64,000 bases of DNA from Epiperipatus broadwayi (lineage: Eukaryota > Onychophora > Udeonychophora > Euonychophora > Peripatidae). The stretch covers positions 8,954,876 through 9,018,875 of the forward strand of contig JAQFVV010000030.1 in the NCBI GenBank assembly GCA_028023455.1, given 5' to 3'. The notes under the pieces are model-generated. The model saw only the letters and a program-made list of their open reading frames with translations, was not told where the DNA came from and ran no database searches. The position numbers and the translations under genes were made by a program. How positions within the stretch are numbered: position 1 is the stretch's first letter; each line of letters begins with the position of its first letter. This document shows positions 37,521 to 49,780 of the stretch, one piece after another.

Positions 37521-38226
37521 TATATAGGGGGTTTGAACTCGGACTTTCACATGACCTTCAACTATCCACACTATCTCATACTGCTGATATACTTGATCAC
37601 ATACATATCAAAAGATAAATAATCGTCAATATATGTATTTTGTGCTAAACCAGCACTCGTCAGTTGGTCCACATTATCACATAATCAATGCTCAGTTTAT
37701 ATTAAGATAGCCAATCTTCATACTTTAATGGGTAGGCTTGAAACCACTCCACCCCACAACTCTTCAGCCATCCGTTTCATTAAAAATCTGATGATGGAAT
37801 GCTCAAAGCCCACATTGGTGAAAACCTCACCCTACCCATGTTGACCATAAGTCCATCATATATGTATGTAAATGGATTATGTCCTGTATATGAGAGGTCA
37901 GAGTGACTTATGGTCAACATGAGTTGAATGAGAAGGTTGAGTGTTTCCATCATTAGATTTTTAATGAAATGGACGGCTGAAGAGTTATGGGATGGAGTGG
38001 TTTGAAGCTTGACCATTAAAGTATGAAGATTGGCTATCTTACTATAAGTTGAGCATTGATTGTATATATGTGTGGAGATGATAACCTGGACCAATTGATG
38101 AGTGCTGTTTTAGCTCAAAATATGTATACTAGTGATTATTTATCTTTGACATGTATGTGATCAAGTGTATGAGATAGTGTGGATAGTTGAGGGTCATGTG
38201 AAAGTCTGAGTTCAAACCGCTATATA
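37521..38226. repeat. 700-bp fold-back element with 330-bp arms
   Basis: A near-complete inverted repeat. The left end TATATAG..GGTTTGAACTC pairs with GAGTTCAAACC..TATATA at 38209-38226; the inner arm ends are GTTGACCATAAGTC (37840-37853) and GACTTATGGTCAAC (37905-37918), leaving a 51-bp loop. Arms share blocks in the same order, including CTTTCACATGACC, ACTCTTCAGCC and GATGATGGAA. TATATA at both ends could be target sequence. Related single arms lie at 1621-1785 and 62765-63130. Open frames inside are by-products of the palindrome. Confidence 0.88.
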
Positions 38227-38379
38227 TTACATATTGTGCAGGTGTGAAAAACCCTGTATTGTAAAAAAAAATTAGTATATGAATTCACGTTTCATAGGAA
38301 TATAGTTTAGCTATTAACCACAAAAATTTGAAGGCAATGTCTGGATCACGAATTACAGCATGAAATGTGATTTGTACTT

Positions 38380-40420
38380 TAACTCACATTGGAATAATGC
38401 GCTAACATCAAAAATTGAGCAAAATGACTGAAATATTTGAAATGATACATACTATGTATGGCAGTAAAGTTGTGCATCAGAAGGTTTTCTAGGTTTTGTG
38501 ATGTCAAGGAGAGCATTGAAGATGATCCATGAAGGTATGAAATATACTGATATTTTATGTTTAACTTGTGATTCTGACATGCCAGTGCTTTAAAATTTTT
38601 GTTGTGATTAACTAAACTATCATTGTATAATGTGCATTGATTCAGAGATAGTTTGGAGAGAGAATTTATCATTTCATTTGGATAAACTATGTACATCACT
38701 TATGATCATATGAATGTTTTCACCAATTACAGATGCCTTTTATATCACTTATGATATATATAAACTTTTCATATTTAATCTCATTATCTTTAATCCAAAT
38801 AATTGTATAATGTTATGCATAAATTCTTTTATTTATCATATGTTTTAGAGAGTTAATTATTATCAATTATAAAGGTATTTGTAAGTATAAAGATACTCTA
38901 ATGGGTTTATTAGTGAGCTCAATTTTACCATTCAACACATAAATTGCGGAGTTATTAACTATATGGCTTATGACGTGTTGGCCATTATCATATAGAGATG
39001 TTAAATTCCACTTCTGATGCAGGTAAGCACAACAATGATAAATGTTCCGAGTCTGATGATGAGGCTCCAAATATCTTTAAAAAAAAAAAAAAAAATCCAA
39101 CCAGCTTTATTATTGGATTTAGAAATTCATTTGTGGTTTTGTCTTCGAGAAAAGTCTTAGGTATGAAATTATATTGTCAATTAGTGGTAAATCTGACTAG
39201 TTACTAATTTTTCATACATTTTGTGTGAAGCAATTTATCTTTTAATATCTGGTGACAGAATCTGTGAAAGAATGGGTAACCTGCTTTTTCATGATAGTAT
39301 TTGTGTATTTTGAGGTTTGGTTTGGGCACTTTTTCTCCAAATAGGCACTGCATTTTGTAGTAAAATATGTTATAATTAAAGAAGTTGTTTTAGTGTTGTA
39401 TCACAATCTTAAATAGTGATTTCCAGAAGTTGTTTTTAGTAGAATTTATTTTAGGTTTAACTTTCATTAGATGAGGAAAATAAATTAGACTAAGATCTAA
39501 GTTTGCTTTTGAATAGCATGAGATTTCCAAACTTTTCACAAGATTTATGTTTGATATGGATCTTTTTATGAGGCTAGAAAAATGTCATTTGTGCAGATAA
39601 ATTTTCTACATTCTGTTTCTGGAAGATTATGAATGAATATATTAAGTAGATGAGAGAAATTGTATTTGTTACAATTATTTAAAATTTATTTTGATTTTTC
39701 TTTTGTTAAATTTTATAGTTTTCCTACCTTTAGAGACTTACAAAGAAACCATTTTTTAACAGTTATCAACTGAGGTTTGATCAATAAAAGAAATGTTCAT
39801 CTTTATTTTGAAAGTTGGTGATATTTTTGCACTTATTAGTTTTTAAGACTTACATTATTTTTATTAATAGTACATTTTTGAAGATAGTTTCTGTATGAAT
39901 AATGTTGGTGAAAAATTTTGGCATCCGTGCTTTGACTTTATTTATTAAACTTTCTGGAAGTATGATATCCATTCCAGAGATCTATCGTGGTTAAGAGAGT
40001 CAAAAACAAGTTCAAAATTTAAATAATTTCTGTTGGTTTTTTGCTTTGGGGGGAAGCTGTCAATACTTTGGTTTAGAGGTTTGATATATAGATTTTTTTC
40101 ATTGGTTGAGAGCAGTAGTTCTTTTTAAAAGATTACCTATACCTTCTGATTCTGCAAAGTAGGGCCAGGCATTTTGGCTAAATGTTTTAAATATTTGTTT
40201 TTTCATATCTGTCCACCTTTCTTTTCTAATTTTGTATAAGTCTGTAAACAATTTTTGGATCTCTGGAATATTGATGGCTTGTTTCAGTCTGGAATAAATT
40301 GGCATTAGTATCTTCGAGGGATGGACCTTTTGGAAGTTTTTAAAATTTATTACAGCATATGGATGGAGTTTTTTTTTTTTTTTTTCAAGATGTAATATAT
40401 TTACTACAGGCACCTGTATT
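38380..40420 (-). pseudogene. Unidentified coding relic, about 2 kb
   Basis: The minus strand has successive protein-like stretches in changing frames: 40413-40099 (104 codons with an IYSRLKQAINIPEIQKLFTD segment), about 39400-39230 (LFGEKVPKPNLKIHKYYHEK, then FHRFCHQILKDKLLHTKCMK), 39070-38867 (SLYDNGQHVISHIV) and 38699-38379. Long A/T homopolymers (39079-39094, 40370-40385) interrupt it. Order and composition suggest one decayed intronless gene, either a retrocopy or a transposon protein. I do not recognise the family. Confidence 0.35.
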
Positions 40421-42122
40421 TAAATTTCTTCTTGGAATCAAATATCTTTCACTTATGATTGGTTTATGTTGCCTATGGATGAAATGACTAATATTAATTA
40501 AGCTTTTTTTAAAAAAATAATAATAATATGAATTATCAATTGTCTCAGAGTTCTGTATGTTTGAATGAAATGTTTTTTTTATTGTTTGGCACATTTGAAT
40601 ATGTGCATGTTATTTAAAGCCATCTATTTTCAATGTTGAGAATATACTTCATCCTCAATTGATTGTCCTTAGAGATTATTATGAGAATTGAAATTATATA
40701 TAGGAAGAAAATGCAGAGCAGAAAAAGAAGAATAGAACCAGTTTATATTGGCAGCTTTGTAACATTATTCATAAAGATTATTTCAACGATTATTGCTATA
40801 ACACTTAAGCTCTTCAGTAATGATGGATTGCTACATAATCCATGATTTTACTCTCTTCATTTAGGGGATAATGTATATTATAGCTATTATTCCTTAACAA
40901 TATGATTTTTTAAAAAAATATATTCTTTCAGAGTATATAATAAACTTACTTGCTATAATTCAGTCTTCTTGTCTTGTGCCTCTTCTGGTTTAATATACAA
41001 TTCCAATTCTGTGCATATTCAAGGCTTTTTTTGAATTATTATAGATGGAGATATTCTTTACTTAGGTGAATTACAACATATAATTTAAGTTCTTTTTCAT
41101 TATTTTGGGGCAATGCTGAATGTAAAAGTGCATTAGCATGATATTTTTCTATTGACTTCTCTGCATTATGGTAAAATAATATCTGTTTTATGGTGCCTTT
41201 CATGTTTTTTTTAGTATGAAATTTCAGAATTTTAATCTGAACTGATTTACTTCTATTACCATTTCTATGGTTTTTCAACAAATACCTTAATATTTTCAGT
41301 ATTTATATCATCAACATTTTCCCTTCATCCTACCATCTTAGTAAGCCCTTTTCTATTTCCATTTCCTGAATAAACTGACTTTGGTCAAATGTTTTTTAAC
41401 ATGCATTTAATGTGATAGTATTAATGTTTCTTTGAATGAAGAAACTATAATTCAAATTTCAGTTGAAAAATGATTCTATAACTGTTATCAGTTTTACATT
41501 ATACTCCATAATCAACTGAACATTCCATTTTGTAGTAAATACAATTTGCTTCTCCACATAAGAGCTTTAGACATATATATAATAATTTAGCATCTAAATT
41601 AAAGAAGTTGTAATGAGTAATAAGAGGATTACTTAAATCTTTAAGCGACAATACCTTTTGGATGATGTTTCACATTACCATGTACTTGAATAATTTTAAA
41701 AAACTTTTTTTTTCACTTTATAAATGGTTTTTCCAGTCGGTACAAAATAGTTCAAAAAACATCTAAATAAAGTGACTTACCCTCACTTTTTTATTTATAC
41801 TGCTTTTTTTGTCATAATGCACAAGATAGGCATAGGTATCTATCATAGAATCAGTTTTGAAATACTTTGATCTTTGCAAGTGAAACAAATGGTTTGATCA
41901 CTATCAAAACTGTTCTTATTGGCATTAAAAGCTTGGTAAATGGATCCTTGCTCTAGGTTTTATACTTTTTTTTTTGGATACTTTTTTGACAACTTAATTA
42001 TTATCAACATACTTTAATTTTGAATTTTTATTTTACATAATGAAGCCATTTTTAAATCTTTCAAATTAATTTACTGATCAACACAGTTCCAGGAAAATTG
42101 AAGATTCTCTTTTTTAATGACA
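40421..42122. other. AT-rich spacer
   Basis: No supported gene. Short minus-strand frames (80 codons at 41039-41281) have no motif. Confidence 0.35.
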
Positions 42123-42213
42123 AGCGTTGGTAGCCGAGAGATCAGTGCAGCTGCTGTGCAAGCAAGCAGTTAGTTGCAGACGGTTGTTACAGGTTCGCCT
42201 TCCAGCCAATGCT
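42123..42213 (+). repeat. tRNA-like SINE head or tRNA pseudogene
   Basis: AGCGTTGG at the start pairs with CCAATGCT at the end (one G-T pair), like an acceptor stem. Inside, TAGCCGAGAG resembles an A box, CTGCT..AGCAG an anticodon stem with a 9-base loop, and GGTTCGCCTTCC a B box. The T stem does not pair and no functional anticodon can be assigned. The 91-base length suggests a long-variable-arm type. Confidence 0.4.
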
Positions 42214-42839
42214 ATGACATGAAAAATAAATAACATTTTAGTATTTAATTGCATTTTATCTCAAATTTTTTTAAATTAACAACAACTGTAGACAAACTAT
42301 CCACCATATAAAAAGTTCTTGCAGTAACAAGACTTCAATCTTTTTTTTTTTAATATTAGATATAATAACAGGAATTTCACCACAAAAACCAACTGCATTC
42401 TTCTAATTTGCCATATTTAATGATGACTAATGTATATTAATAGGAGCATAACAACTTCATATGGAAAGTTTTTATCAAATGAATGTTTAGAAATTAGTCT
42501 TCTATTTTTACAATAAATAAAGTACAATGAGTATACTTAATACAGTATATACTCCTGAAATAATTTATATGATTAAATGAAATACTGTAGTTCATAGTCA
42601 TAGTTTTTATGAGTATCAACCATTAACAAATAAAGAGAAGTTCAAACCATGTTTGAGAATTTTCCAAAAAATAAAATGATTTTTTATAATACTTTTTTTT
42701 GTATTGCAGATTGTAATTCAAAAATACATTAAAAGATTTGTCACAATTTCCTAATATACTAGAATTTATAAAGGATATATTTCATAAAGTTTGCCCCAAA
42801 TTGGACTGAAGATCACATAATTAAAGTTTTAAATAATTA

Positions 42840-43325
42840 AGATTATTAATATGGGTGGAAGCAATTCATGAAATTAATCGTAGAGTGAAACTTGAGTGAT
42901 CAACGTGATATTAAAAGAATATGCCAATTTGCTTGAAAAGAAAGGTTTTTTTTTATAAATATGTTTTACCAATGCTTTATAGTGGATCTGAGATTAGCCT
43001 TTTATTAGGAGAGCAATGGAGATTACAACTTGTGCAGTAAAGTACATGGAGATGCTTGTTGTAATTTATGAAGATCAAAAGAAAGGAAACTAGTATTACT
43101 ACCATTGAATTGAAATAGAACAGTGCTGGATATTTTGTTCAAAGAAATCAGCATATGAAGTTTTAAACTGGATCTCAAGCAAAGAGAACACATGAAGGGA
43201 TTTTTCTGCAATGATGAAGGAAAGCTATGGGTTGAAAAAACATTTAAAGTCAGAGATTTCGTGTTGGAATGTATTGATAATGGTTTAAAGTGTTGGTAAT
43301 GATGAGTTAGAATAAAACTTGTCAT
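42840..43325 (+). mobile_element. Relic of the same RTE-like LINE as 51131-53289
   Basis: Nucleotide similarity to the 3' half of that LINE: the GAAATTAATCGTAGAGTGAAACTT block matches 52750-52770, followed by matches to AAAAGAAAGGTTTTT..AAATATGTTTTACCA and TATGGATCTGAGA, and at the end to GATAATGGTT. Heavily mutated and internally deleted. The 100-codon minus-strand frame here is only its antisense. Confidence 0.65.
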
Positions 43326-44868
43326 GATATAAGAGGTTGACCTATTACTATTTCAAATCAATTTGCACTTTCCATTATTTATAAAATGCTAAACCTGGAG
43401 ACTGTAGTATTTATCAAGTAGATTTCATTTTACAATAAATTAAAACTAGTTCAGATTTTATTCTGTTAATTTGAAAAACTAAAGTGATTTGTTTTTTCAA
43501 GTATTATGGGGAAAATAAACAAAAATGTCCGTATTATAGATGAGAAAAATTTATCAGTTATTGACAGAAAAACATAAATTCAGGTTTTATAATTCATAGT
43601 TTTCCATATCTATTGATTTAAAAAAAACCTTAATTTAACATAAAAACTGATGAATAATGGTTGAGCATTTATAGATCTTTTATATTCATTCCATAACAAT
43701 CTTGCTATTAATTTCATAAGTGAAAAAATCTCTAAACTCAAGTTCAATATTTTATAAATCTTACGAAAATTTAATTTCACTCTTTACTTAAAAAAAAACA
43801 ACTATAATCTGTTTTCTGCAAACTTTAAGAAAAAACAAGTATGATTTAAAAAAAAAAAAAAACATTTCCAATACTACTTCATTTTGTTGTTGAAAATTTA
43901 TTTTTGCTAATGTTTTATGAATCTCAACAAAATTCAGTTCATTGTCTTTAATAAAATAAATACGATATTATTAGGATTGAACCAGTACAGGAATATAATA
44001 AACTAAGTTAACAGATGAAAGTGATCACATGACTATCCATAAAAATTAGCATTCGAGACTATTTCCGATCAAGTATTACTTCTTACTAACAGTATTTCCA
44101 AATCCAAGAAAAAGAATGGAAAATACTACGTTTCACATTTAAGTAAGGAGAGGGGGGGGGGGAGATCTTGGAGGAAAATATTGTGCCAAAATCATGCATA
44201 ACTTATCAATGATAGATGCAATTAAATGATAATTTGGGGAATGTCGGGGAAAACAAACTAATTCTGTGTTCCAATACTAAAGAATGGATAGCGATGTTAT
44301 TGTTTAAGTGTTTAGTATATATACAATATATTAAGATAATTATTTATAGTTCTTGAAAAATATCAAAGTACGGTATTAAAAAAAAGAATCTTATAATGTT
44401 TTATGTAAATAAAAATTTCATTTTAGATACCAGTATTTATAATTTCAAATTAAGAAACTTTTTCAGCAAAAGTCATCTTAATTCTTTTTTTGAAATATCT
44501 GAATCACTTTTCTTAAGCTTGACTTAGTTAAAACAATTAATTCTTTTTCCAATAGTAAAAGTTGACTTAAATTTTTAGTAATAAACGCAATGCTTACTCT
44601 GAAAATTAATTAAAATTTCTCAATTCAGGGATGTGAATAGGAGGGAAAATTTAGTAGTCTGATCCTGAACTAAGTAAATCTTATATATATAAAAAATACT
44701 GCTTAGAAAATTTACGTTTTCTTTATATGTATGGTATTTTTAAATATAATGTTTTTTTAATATTGGTGTGCTTTATGATTGTTTTTAAGAAATGCTTCTT
44801 AAGTATTGTAATCTCGCTGTTATAAGTTACAAGTTTAATTTCGGAAAATAAATAATAGAGATTATTAT
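43326..44868. other. AT-rich spacer with G11 run
   Basis: No gene recognised. An 11-base G run lies at 44152-44162. Confidence 0.4.
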
Positions 44869-45904
44869 ATGTTTTAAAGTACTTTTTAAAGTTTTTTACG
44901 AAATGTGTTACAATTTTTTTAAAAAAATAAATAAATTTATAAGAAATGTTTATTTTTTAAAATTTGATTTGAAAATAAAATTGTTTACAAAAATATTAAA
45001 TGTTAATAATAATAAAGTAGAAGGCATACTAATCTTCAGACAATGAGAGTATTTTATTCTTATAATAGTTGCTATGGAAATTTTGATTATTGCTAGGCAA
45101 CAACAAAAAAAGAAACCCTGTCAGCAATAGCTGTGTGTTTACCTGTTGGTTTAGCTCACAAATTATGCATCCTGAAGTTGATTTTTATTCAATTTAATTT
45201 GTATTCATTTATCATGACTGAATAAAAACATAGAATATTTGTTTGCCATTCTAAATGAAATCTTTGTGGAAATGTGATGTCTATGTAGTGAAAATAAATG
45301 CCTAATTATACTTATTGTTAGATTTATCTGCTGTTGCTGTGTCAAAACATGGTATTTAATAAAATAAACAATGGATTACAAGAGGAATCTGCCAAGGAAA
45401 AATAATCTGCACACATACTGAACTTTATATAAACATAAAGTGAATTGTGTATGAAGAATGTATAAGTGAAGCCATGGAAATATATGAATAATGACTGGAG
45501 ACCTTAACGGCAAATTGACAAATATATTAAACTTGGAAAGAAAAAAAAATTAATAAAATTATTTTAAACACTTTATGTTAAATAAATATTTGAGAAAGAC
45601 TTATTTTTCCTTGTATTAAAAATTAACAGACTGATATTTTTATTTCTATATTTAAATCACAGGATATAATAGAATGAGAAATATTTTAAATATTATATAA
45701 CTTATTATTATTAACTTTGGTACTGTAAATCAGTGGCGTTTGGGGGGAAATTGAAAGTATATGCATAAAAGATTTCTCAGATTCATATTAAATAATTTTT
45801 CTTTTTGCATATATATATTTCAGTTTATGTAAATATATTGTTTATAAATTGCTTTTATTTAAAAGAATTGCTTCTCATCTGACAGACAAATATTTCAGTT
45901 AAAT
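44869..45904 (+). repeat. Left copy of a 1.1-kb direct duplication
   Basis: Collinear with 54505-55620 in the same orientation. Shared blocks in order: AATATTAAATGTTAATAA, TATAATAGTTGCTATGG, GGTTTAGCTCACAAATTA, AAAATAAATG(C/T)CTAATTATA, ATTACAAGAGGAAT and TCATCTGACAGACAA. Diverged with many small indels. It ends next to the hAT MITE. Non-coding. Confidence 0.75.
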
Positions 45905-45912
45905 ATCTAGAG

Positions 45913-46309
45913 CAGGGGTCCCCAACCCTATGCCCGCGGGCACCACGGCGCCCGCAGACTATTTTACGTGTGCCCGCCGCTATCCGAACAGGATAAAAAA
46001 TTGTTTATCTGATACAAATAAATTTAGTTTTTAAAATTTCTTATAAATTATTGTATTATATTGTAATCAAATTGTAGGGCATACTATACTTTTACAGTTT
46101 AAAAATATAAATGTTAATTATATATTAAAATTTTATTTTTAAAATCAATATTTTTTATACATTATGTGTATTATTAACAATATCCAACTATAAATTTACA
46201 TTGAAAAAATAAATGGTGCTCACCACCTGGTTGAAAAAATAAATGGTGCCCGCCACCTGGCCGGTATTATAGAATGTGCTCTTAAGTGCAAAAAGGTTGG
46301 GGACCCCTG
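45913..46309. mobile_element. Non-autonomous hAT element (MITE), 397 bp
   Basis: Terminal inverted repeats CAGGGGTCCCCAACC and GGTTGGGGACCCCTG, flanked by a perfect 8-bp target duplication ATCTAGAG (45905-45912 and 46310-46317), as hAT transposases make. The first about 70 bases are strikingly GC-rich for this window. The interior is AT-rich with a 30-bp tandem duplication with two mismatches (46201-46260, containing AAATGGTGC and CCACCTGG). No coding. The perfect duplication implies recent insertion. Its mobiliser must be a related hAT elsewhere; a link to the relic at 35490-36559 is only possible. Confidence 0.93.
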
Positions 46310-46317
46310 ATCTAGAG

Positions 46318-47109
46318 TAAAATGTATTTTGATTTAGCATTTCTAACAAAACTAGTTTAAACATCTAACTATTAAAATAATGTGTGGGTAGATATGACTG
46401 GATTTTCTTGAAGGTTTGTGTGATATAGATTTCAGTCTGGTCATTATCTGTGGCCATGATCAAATATGATTAAATTTTAGTTTATAGGTACTTCACCTTG
46501 TCCATGCCCACTGATCATTAATAAACAGATAATTATTCTCTAGAATAATAATTTGTGATTAAGAAGTTCCTTGCAATTCCATTGTTTTGGGGCTAGACCA
46601 CCATAATCTCTATCCAACACAAACAGGAATTGAATCCAGTTCAATTTTTAAGATCTTATTTGGTAATTTTTTTTAGATATCTGTATTATTTTAGAGCTTA
46701 TAAGTCATGAATACTGATTGAAAAAAAAATAGGTAATGAAATGTATAAAGTAACAACTAATACTTGGTCTGATGACAAATATGAAAAAAGAGGGGTTTTT
46801 TTTGAAAATCAATAAATTTGTAGTTATCAGTAGACAGTGATAGGACAAAATAAATAGAAATAAAAATTAGGCAAACAAATAACTAGATACTAGTGAGGCA
46901 ACAAAAATAAATATAGGACAATAATAGAGAAAGGTTACAAAGTGAAAAGAGGGGTAAGCACTCTAATTCAAAATAAATAAAAGAAAAGCAATAAATTTTA
47001 ATCCTCCCTTACAATAAATTTTAATAAATTTTACATGATTACAATAACCAAGGCAAAAATGCAGCCTCAGGAAATGATGCTACTAAGAGCAACATATCAT
47101 TTCTAGTGC
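46318..47109. other. AT-rich spacer
   Basis: No recognised gene or repeat. Confidence 0.35.
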
Positions 47110-47222
47110 TAGCATACTAGTCTGGAGATATTGGATGAGTAGGCACTAGATGGAGATTTTATGCACAAGCCTCTGGCTTCCATTGATTACTCTGGTTGGC
47201 ACTACTGTATGGAGAGTTCTGC
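47110..47222 (-). repeat. Partial arm of the 31.3 kb fold-back family
   Basis: Contains GATATTGGATGAGTAGGCACTAGAT, ATTTTATGCACAAGCC and the terminal ACTACTGTATGGAGAGTT, as in the right arm of 31311-32010. Confidence 0.7.
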
Positions 47223-47269
47223 CTTTGCTACTAAGAGCAACTTAAGGAATATGATCATGAACATGGTTA

Positions 47270-47980
47270 AAGAAAATATGGAAAGAATATATATATAGAA
47301 ATGAAAGGCGAAATAGAAAAATGAGATGAAGAAATTTAAAGACCAAATGAAAACATGAAATGAATTGAAAAGCCAAATAAAGAATCAAGTGAGAGAAAAT
47401 AAAAAGCATATAGAGCAATAGAATGAAGAAATAGTAAGTAAATTAGGTTGTTTGATAGGGCTAGAAAGTAAGATAAGTAGATTTATGACCAAATGAATAA
47501 AAATGAGCAGAATAGGAAGATAGGGCATGTATAAATAGAGAATAAGTAAGGGTTGATACAAGAAAAGGCAGAAATCTCCAACCAGACGAGTGGTTGAAAA
47601 AAATTTCAAATAAAAAGTGAAAGCTAAGTTAAAGTACAGGAAGATATAACAGAAAGACTGATAAAAATAGAATTTGATATAAAAGAGAAAGCTAAATGTG
47701 ATACATTGTCATAGAAGATAAAAGCCAGCTAATTTGGACAAAGCAAAATTAAGGATAAATACAAGTGTGCATTATAGATGATTATGATATAAATAGTGTT
47801 GATACAGAAACCTTGGATGGCGATGTACTGCTCAAATGTTAAAGAAATAGGATGATAAATAAAGACAGATTAAGAGAATTGAATGTAGAACTGTTTTGCC
47901 TAGTAAGACATACAAAGGAAAATGTATCATATAACCAGAAAGACTAAAATTTAAGGGATGAAAGAAGAGCAACTTAGATT
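47270..47980 (+). other. Purine-rich stretch, possible coiled-coil ORF relic
   Basis: The + strand is nearly free of C/T runs and reads in pieces as lysine/glutamate-rich, heptad-like peptide (for example NQVRENKKHIEQ near 47375-47415), reminiscent of LINE ORF1 coiled coils. Many stops. Weak evidence. Confidence 0.25.
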
Positions 47981-48065
47981 TAAGACAAATAATTATTTTA
48001 TCATATCTTATAACATAGCAAACATACATCCACTTTTTCTTTTAAAATATATATGTTGTACAATA

Positions 48066-48554
48066 ATATCAACAAATTAAAAATCCTCCTTTTTCTTTTC
48101 AAAAACTTGTATTTTTTATATCAATACTGAACATATATATTTATATAATACAAAACTCCAACGTTTCAACTGTTTTTTATCTCCATACAGTCATTTTCAA
48201 GGATCTGTAACAATAATATGAAATACATATTTATAAATAAACTTCAATTACATAAATACCTTCATTTTACAGTAACAAACATATTATATATATATATAAT
48301 TAAATTTTACTTACACCTCTCTCCCACTGCTATATATTTTTACCCTTTCTTTTACATTATTTAATTACAAATCTGTCTTAAAATCATCCAAGAAACTTTT
48401 TATACAAATTTAAAAGCCAACCCTAATTTCAAATAACCTCCCCTTTTTAAATCTTACCTAAAACCCATCTCAAAACTACATTCTTCAACTATATCTTTAA
48501 ATGAATATAAAACAAAAAAAAACATCGGTTGTTTTCTCATCCTTGGTGTTCGCC
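48066..48554 (-). mobile_element. Element N, left copy (unoccupied site)
   Basis: A 490-bp element matched in inverse orientation by 50338-51130 plus 53290-53446. Read on the minus strand it ends with TTGAAAATGACTGT, a loop, ACAGTTGAAAC (48164-48200), an AT tract and AATAAA-like sequence, the layout of the PLE ends elsewhere. It lacks both the LINE and the 457-bp palindrome of the right copy, so it shows the unoccupied structure. No coding sequence found. Confidence 0.8.
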
Positions 48555-48708
48555 ACAGGATGGTGTTGATGCTAATCAAAAATATATACATATAACGATT
48601 CCGGGCCGGACCTAAATGATCGATTTGATCTAAAAAGATCTGATTTCTTAGATTTGTAAGAAAATATTCTACTAATACTATTATATGATGTTATTTTTTT
48701 CCATTTTT

Positions 48709-49213
48709 GTAAATGTTTATTAATCTTATCTTGTTTTTGAGTTTGTGTCTTTAAAGTTACGGTGTTTTTGTAATTTTTTTTTTTTGACTTTACGTGTGTC
48801 TTTTTAAAGTTATGGTCTTTTTTTTTTTTTTTGCAAGAGTAAATCAATAATTTGATTCAAAAACAAGACGTAATAAGTAAATGTTTATTAATCTTATCTT
48901 GTTTTTGAGTTTGTGTGTGTATCTTTAAAGTTACGGGGCTTTTTCTAATTTTTTTTTTTTTGGACTTTAGGTGTGTCTTTTTAAAGTTATGGTATTTTTT
49001 TTGCAAGAGTAAATCAATAATTTGATTCCAAAGCAAGACATAATAAGTCAATGTTTATTAATCTTAGATTGTTTTTGAGTTTGTGTGTGTGTGTGTCTTT
49101 AAAGTTACGGGGCTTTTTCTCATTTTTTTTTGGACTTTATGTGTGTTTTTTTTTAAAGTTACAGTATTTTTGGTCAAGAGTAAATCAATCATTTTATTAA
49201 AAAAGCAAGACGT
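48709..49213. repeat. Three-unit tandem repeat, about 170 bp
   Basis: Units start at AATGTTTATTAATCTTA near 48710, 48881 and 49052. Each contains GTTTTTGAGTTTGTGT, CTTTAAAGTTACGG, a T-run, GACTTTA(C/G/T)GTGTG, then GAGTAAATCAAT and AAGCAAGACGTAAT. The units are similar, so the array is fairly young. Open frames here are artefacts. Confidence 0.85.
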
Positions 49214-49259
49214 AATTCTAAATCTATCAAAAGTAACGTAATTTATATGCTACAATTTA

Positions 49260-49780
49260 GAATTGATATCCGACTACTATTAGTAAGGACCGTCACTGAA
49301 AGACTCAATTGAAAAATGATACCCGACTAATTTCAGTTTTCTTTTTTTTTTGGGGGGGGGGGGACTAATGAATCAGAAAGTGGGTTGTTTTTGTTAAGTC
49401 TGTCTATATAAAAAGGGTACCGTTATTGAAATAATAAATTTAAAAATGATAGCCAACTAATTTGCATTTCTTTTGACAGAAAGTGGGTTTCTTTTTTTTT
49501 TTTTTTGGTAAATCTTGTGTATATATAAAAACAAACAAACTGTAATTCAAAGACTCCATTGAAAAAAATCAAACCCCATTGAATTTGCTTTCTTTTTTTT
49601 TTTTAAAGACAGTAATTAATCAGGAGCTGTGTTGTTTTTGTTAGTGTGTAGATATAAAAACTAATCTTATTTTGAAATAATAAATGTAACAAAAAAAAAT
49701 ACCCGACTAATTTTATTTTTTGGACAAGTAATTCCTAATAATTAGACAGTGGGCTGTTTTTGTTTATGCATATATATATA
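49260..49780. repeat. Second, more degenerate tandem array (about 4 units)
   Basis: Repeating blocks of TTGAAAAATGATACCCGACTAATTT, a T-run, ACAGAAAGTGGGTTGTTTTTG, then TCT-TATATAAAAA and TATTGAAATAATAA, with spacing of about 115-145 bp. Includes a T-run followed by 12 G (49341-49363). Sits between the two inverted copies of element N. Confidence 0.75.

Noticed and set aside
37780-38094. 104-codon minus-strand frame
   Set aside because: Lies entirely within the fold-back palindrome; no motif.
45064-45105. RFX/X-box-like motif (GTTGCTATGG..GGCAACAAC), also near 54705
   Set aside because: Within the duplicated repeat, half-sites only partly match, and no neighbouring gene supports a regulatory role.
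48572-49051. Minus-strand frames of 91 and 64 codons
   Set aside because: Arise from the 170-bp tandem array; lysine-rich because of T-runs on the + strand.
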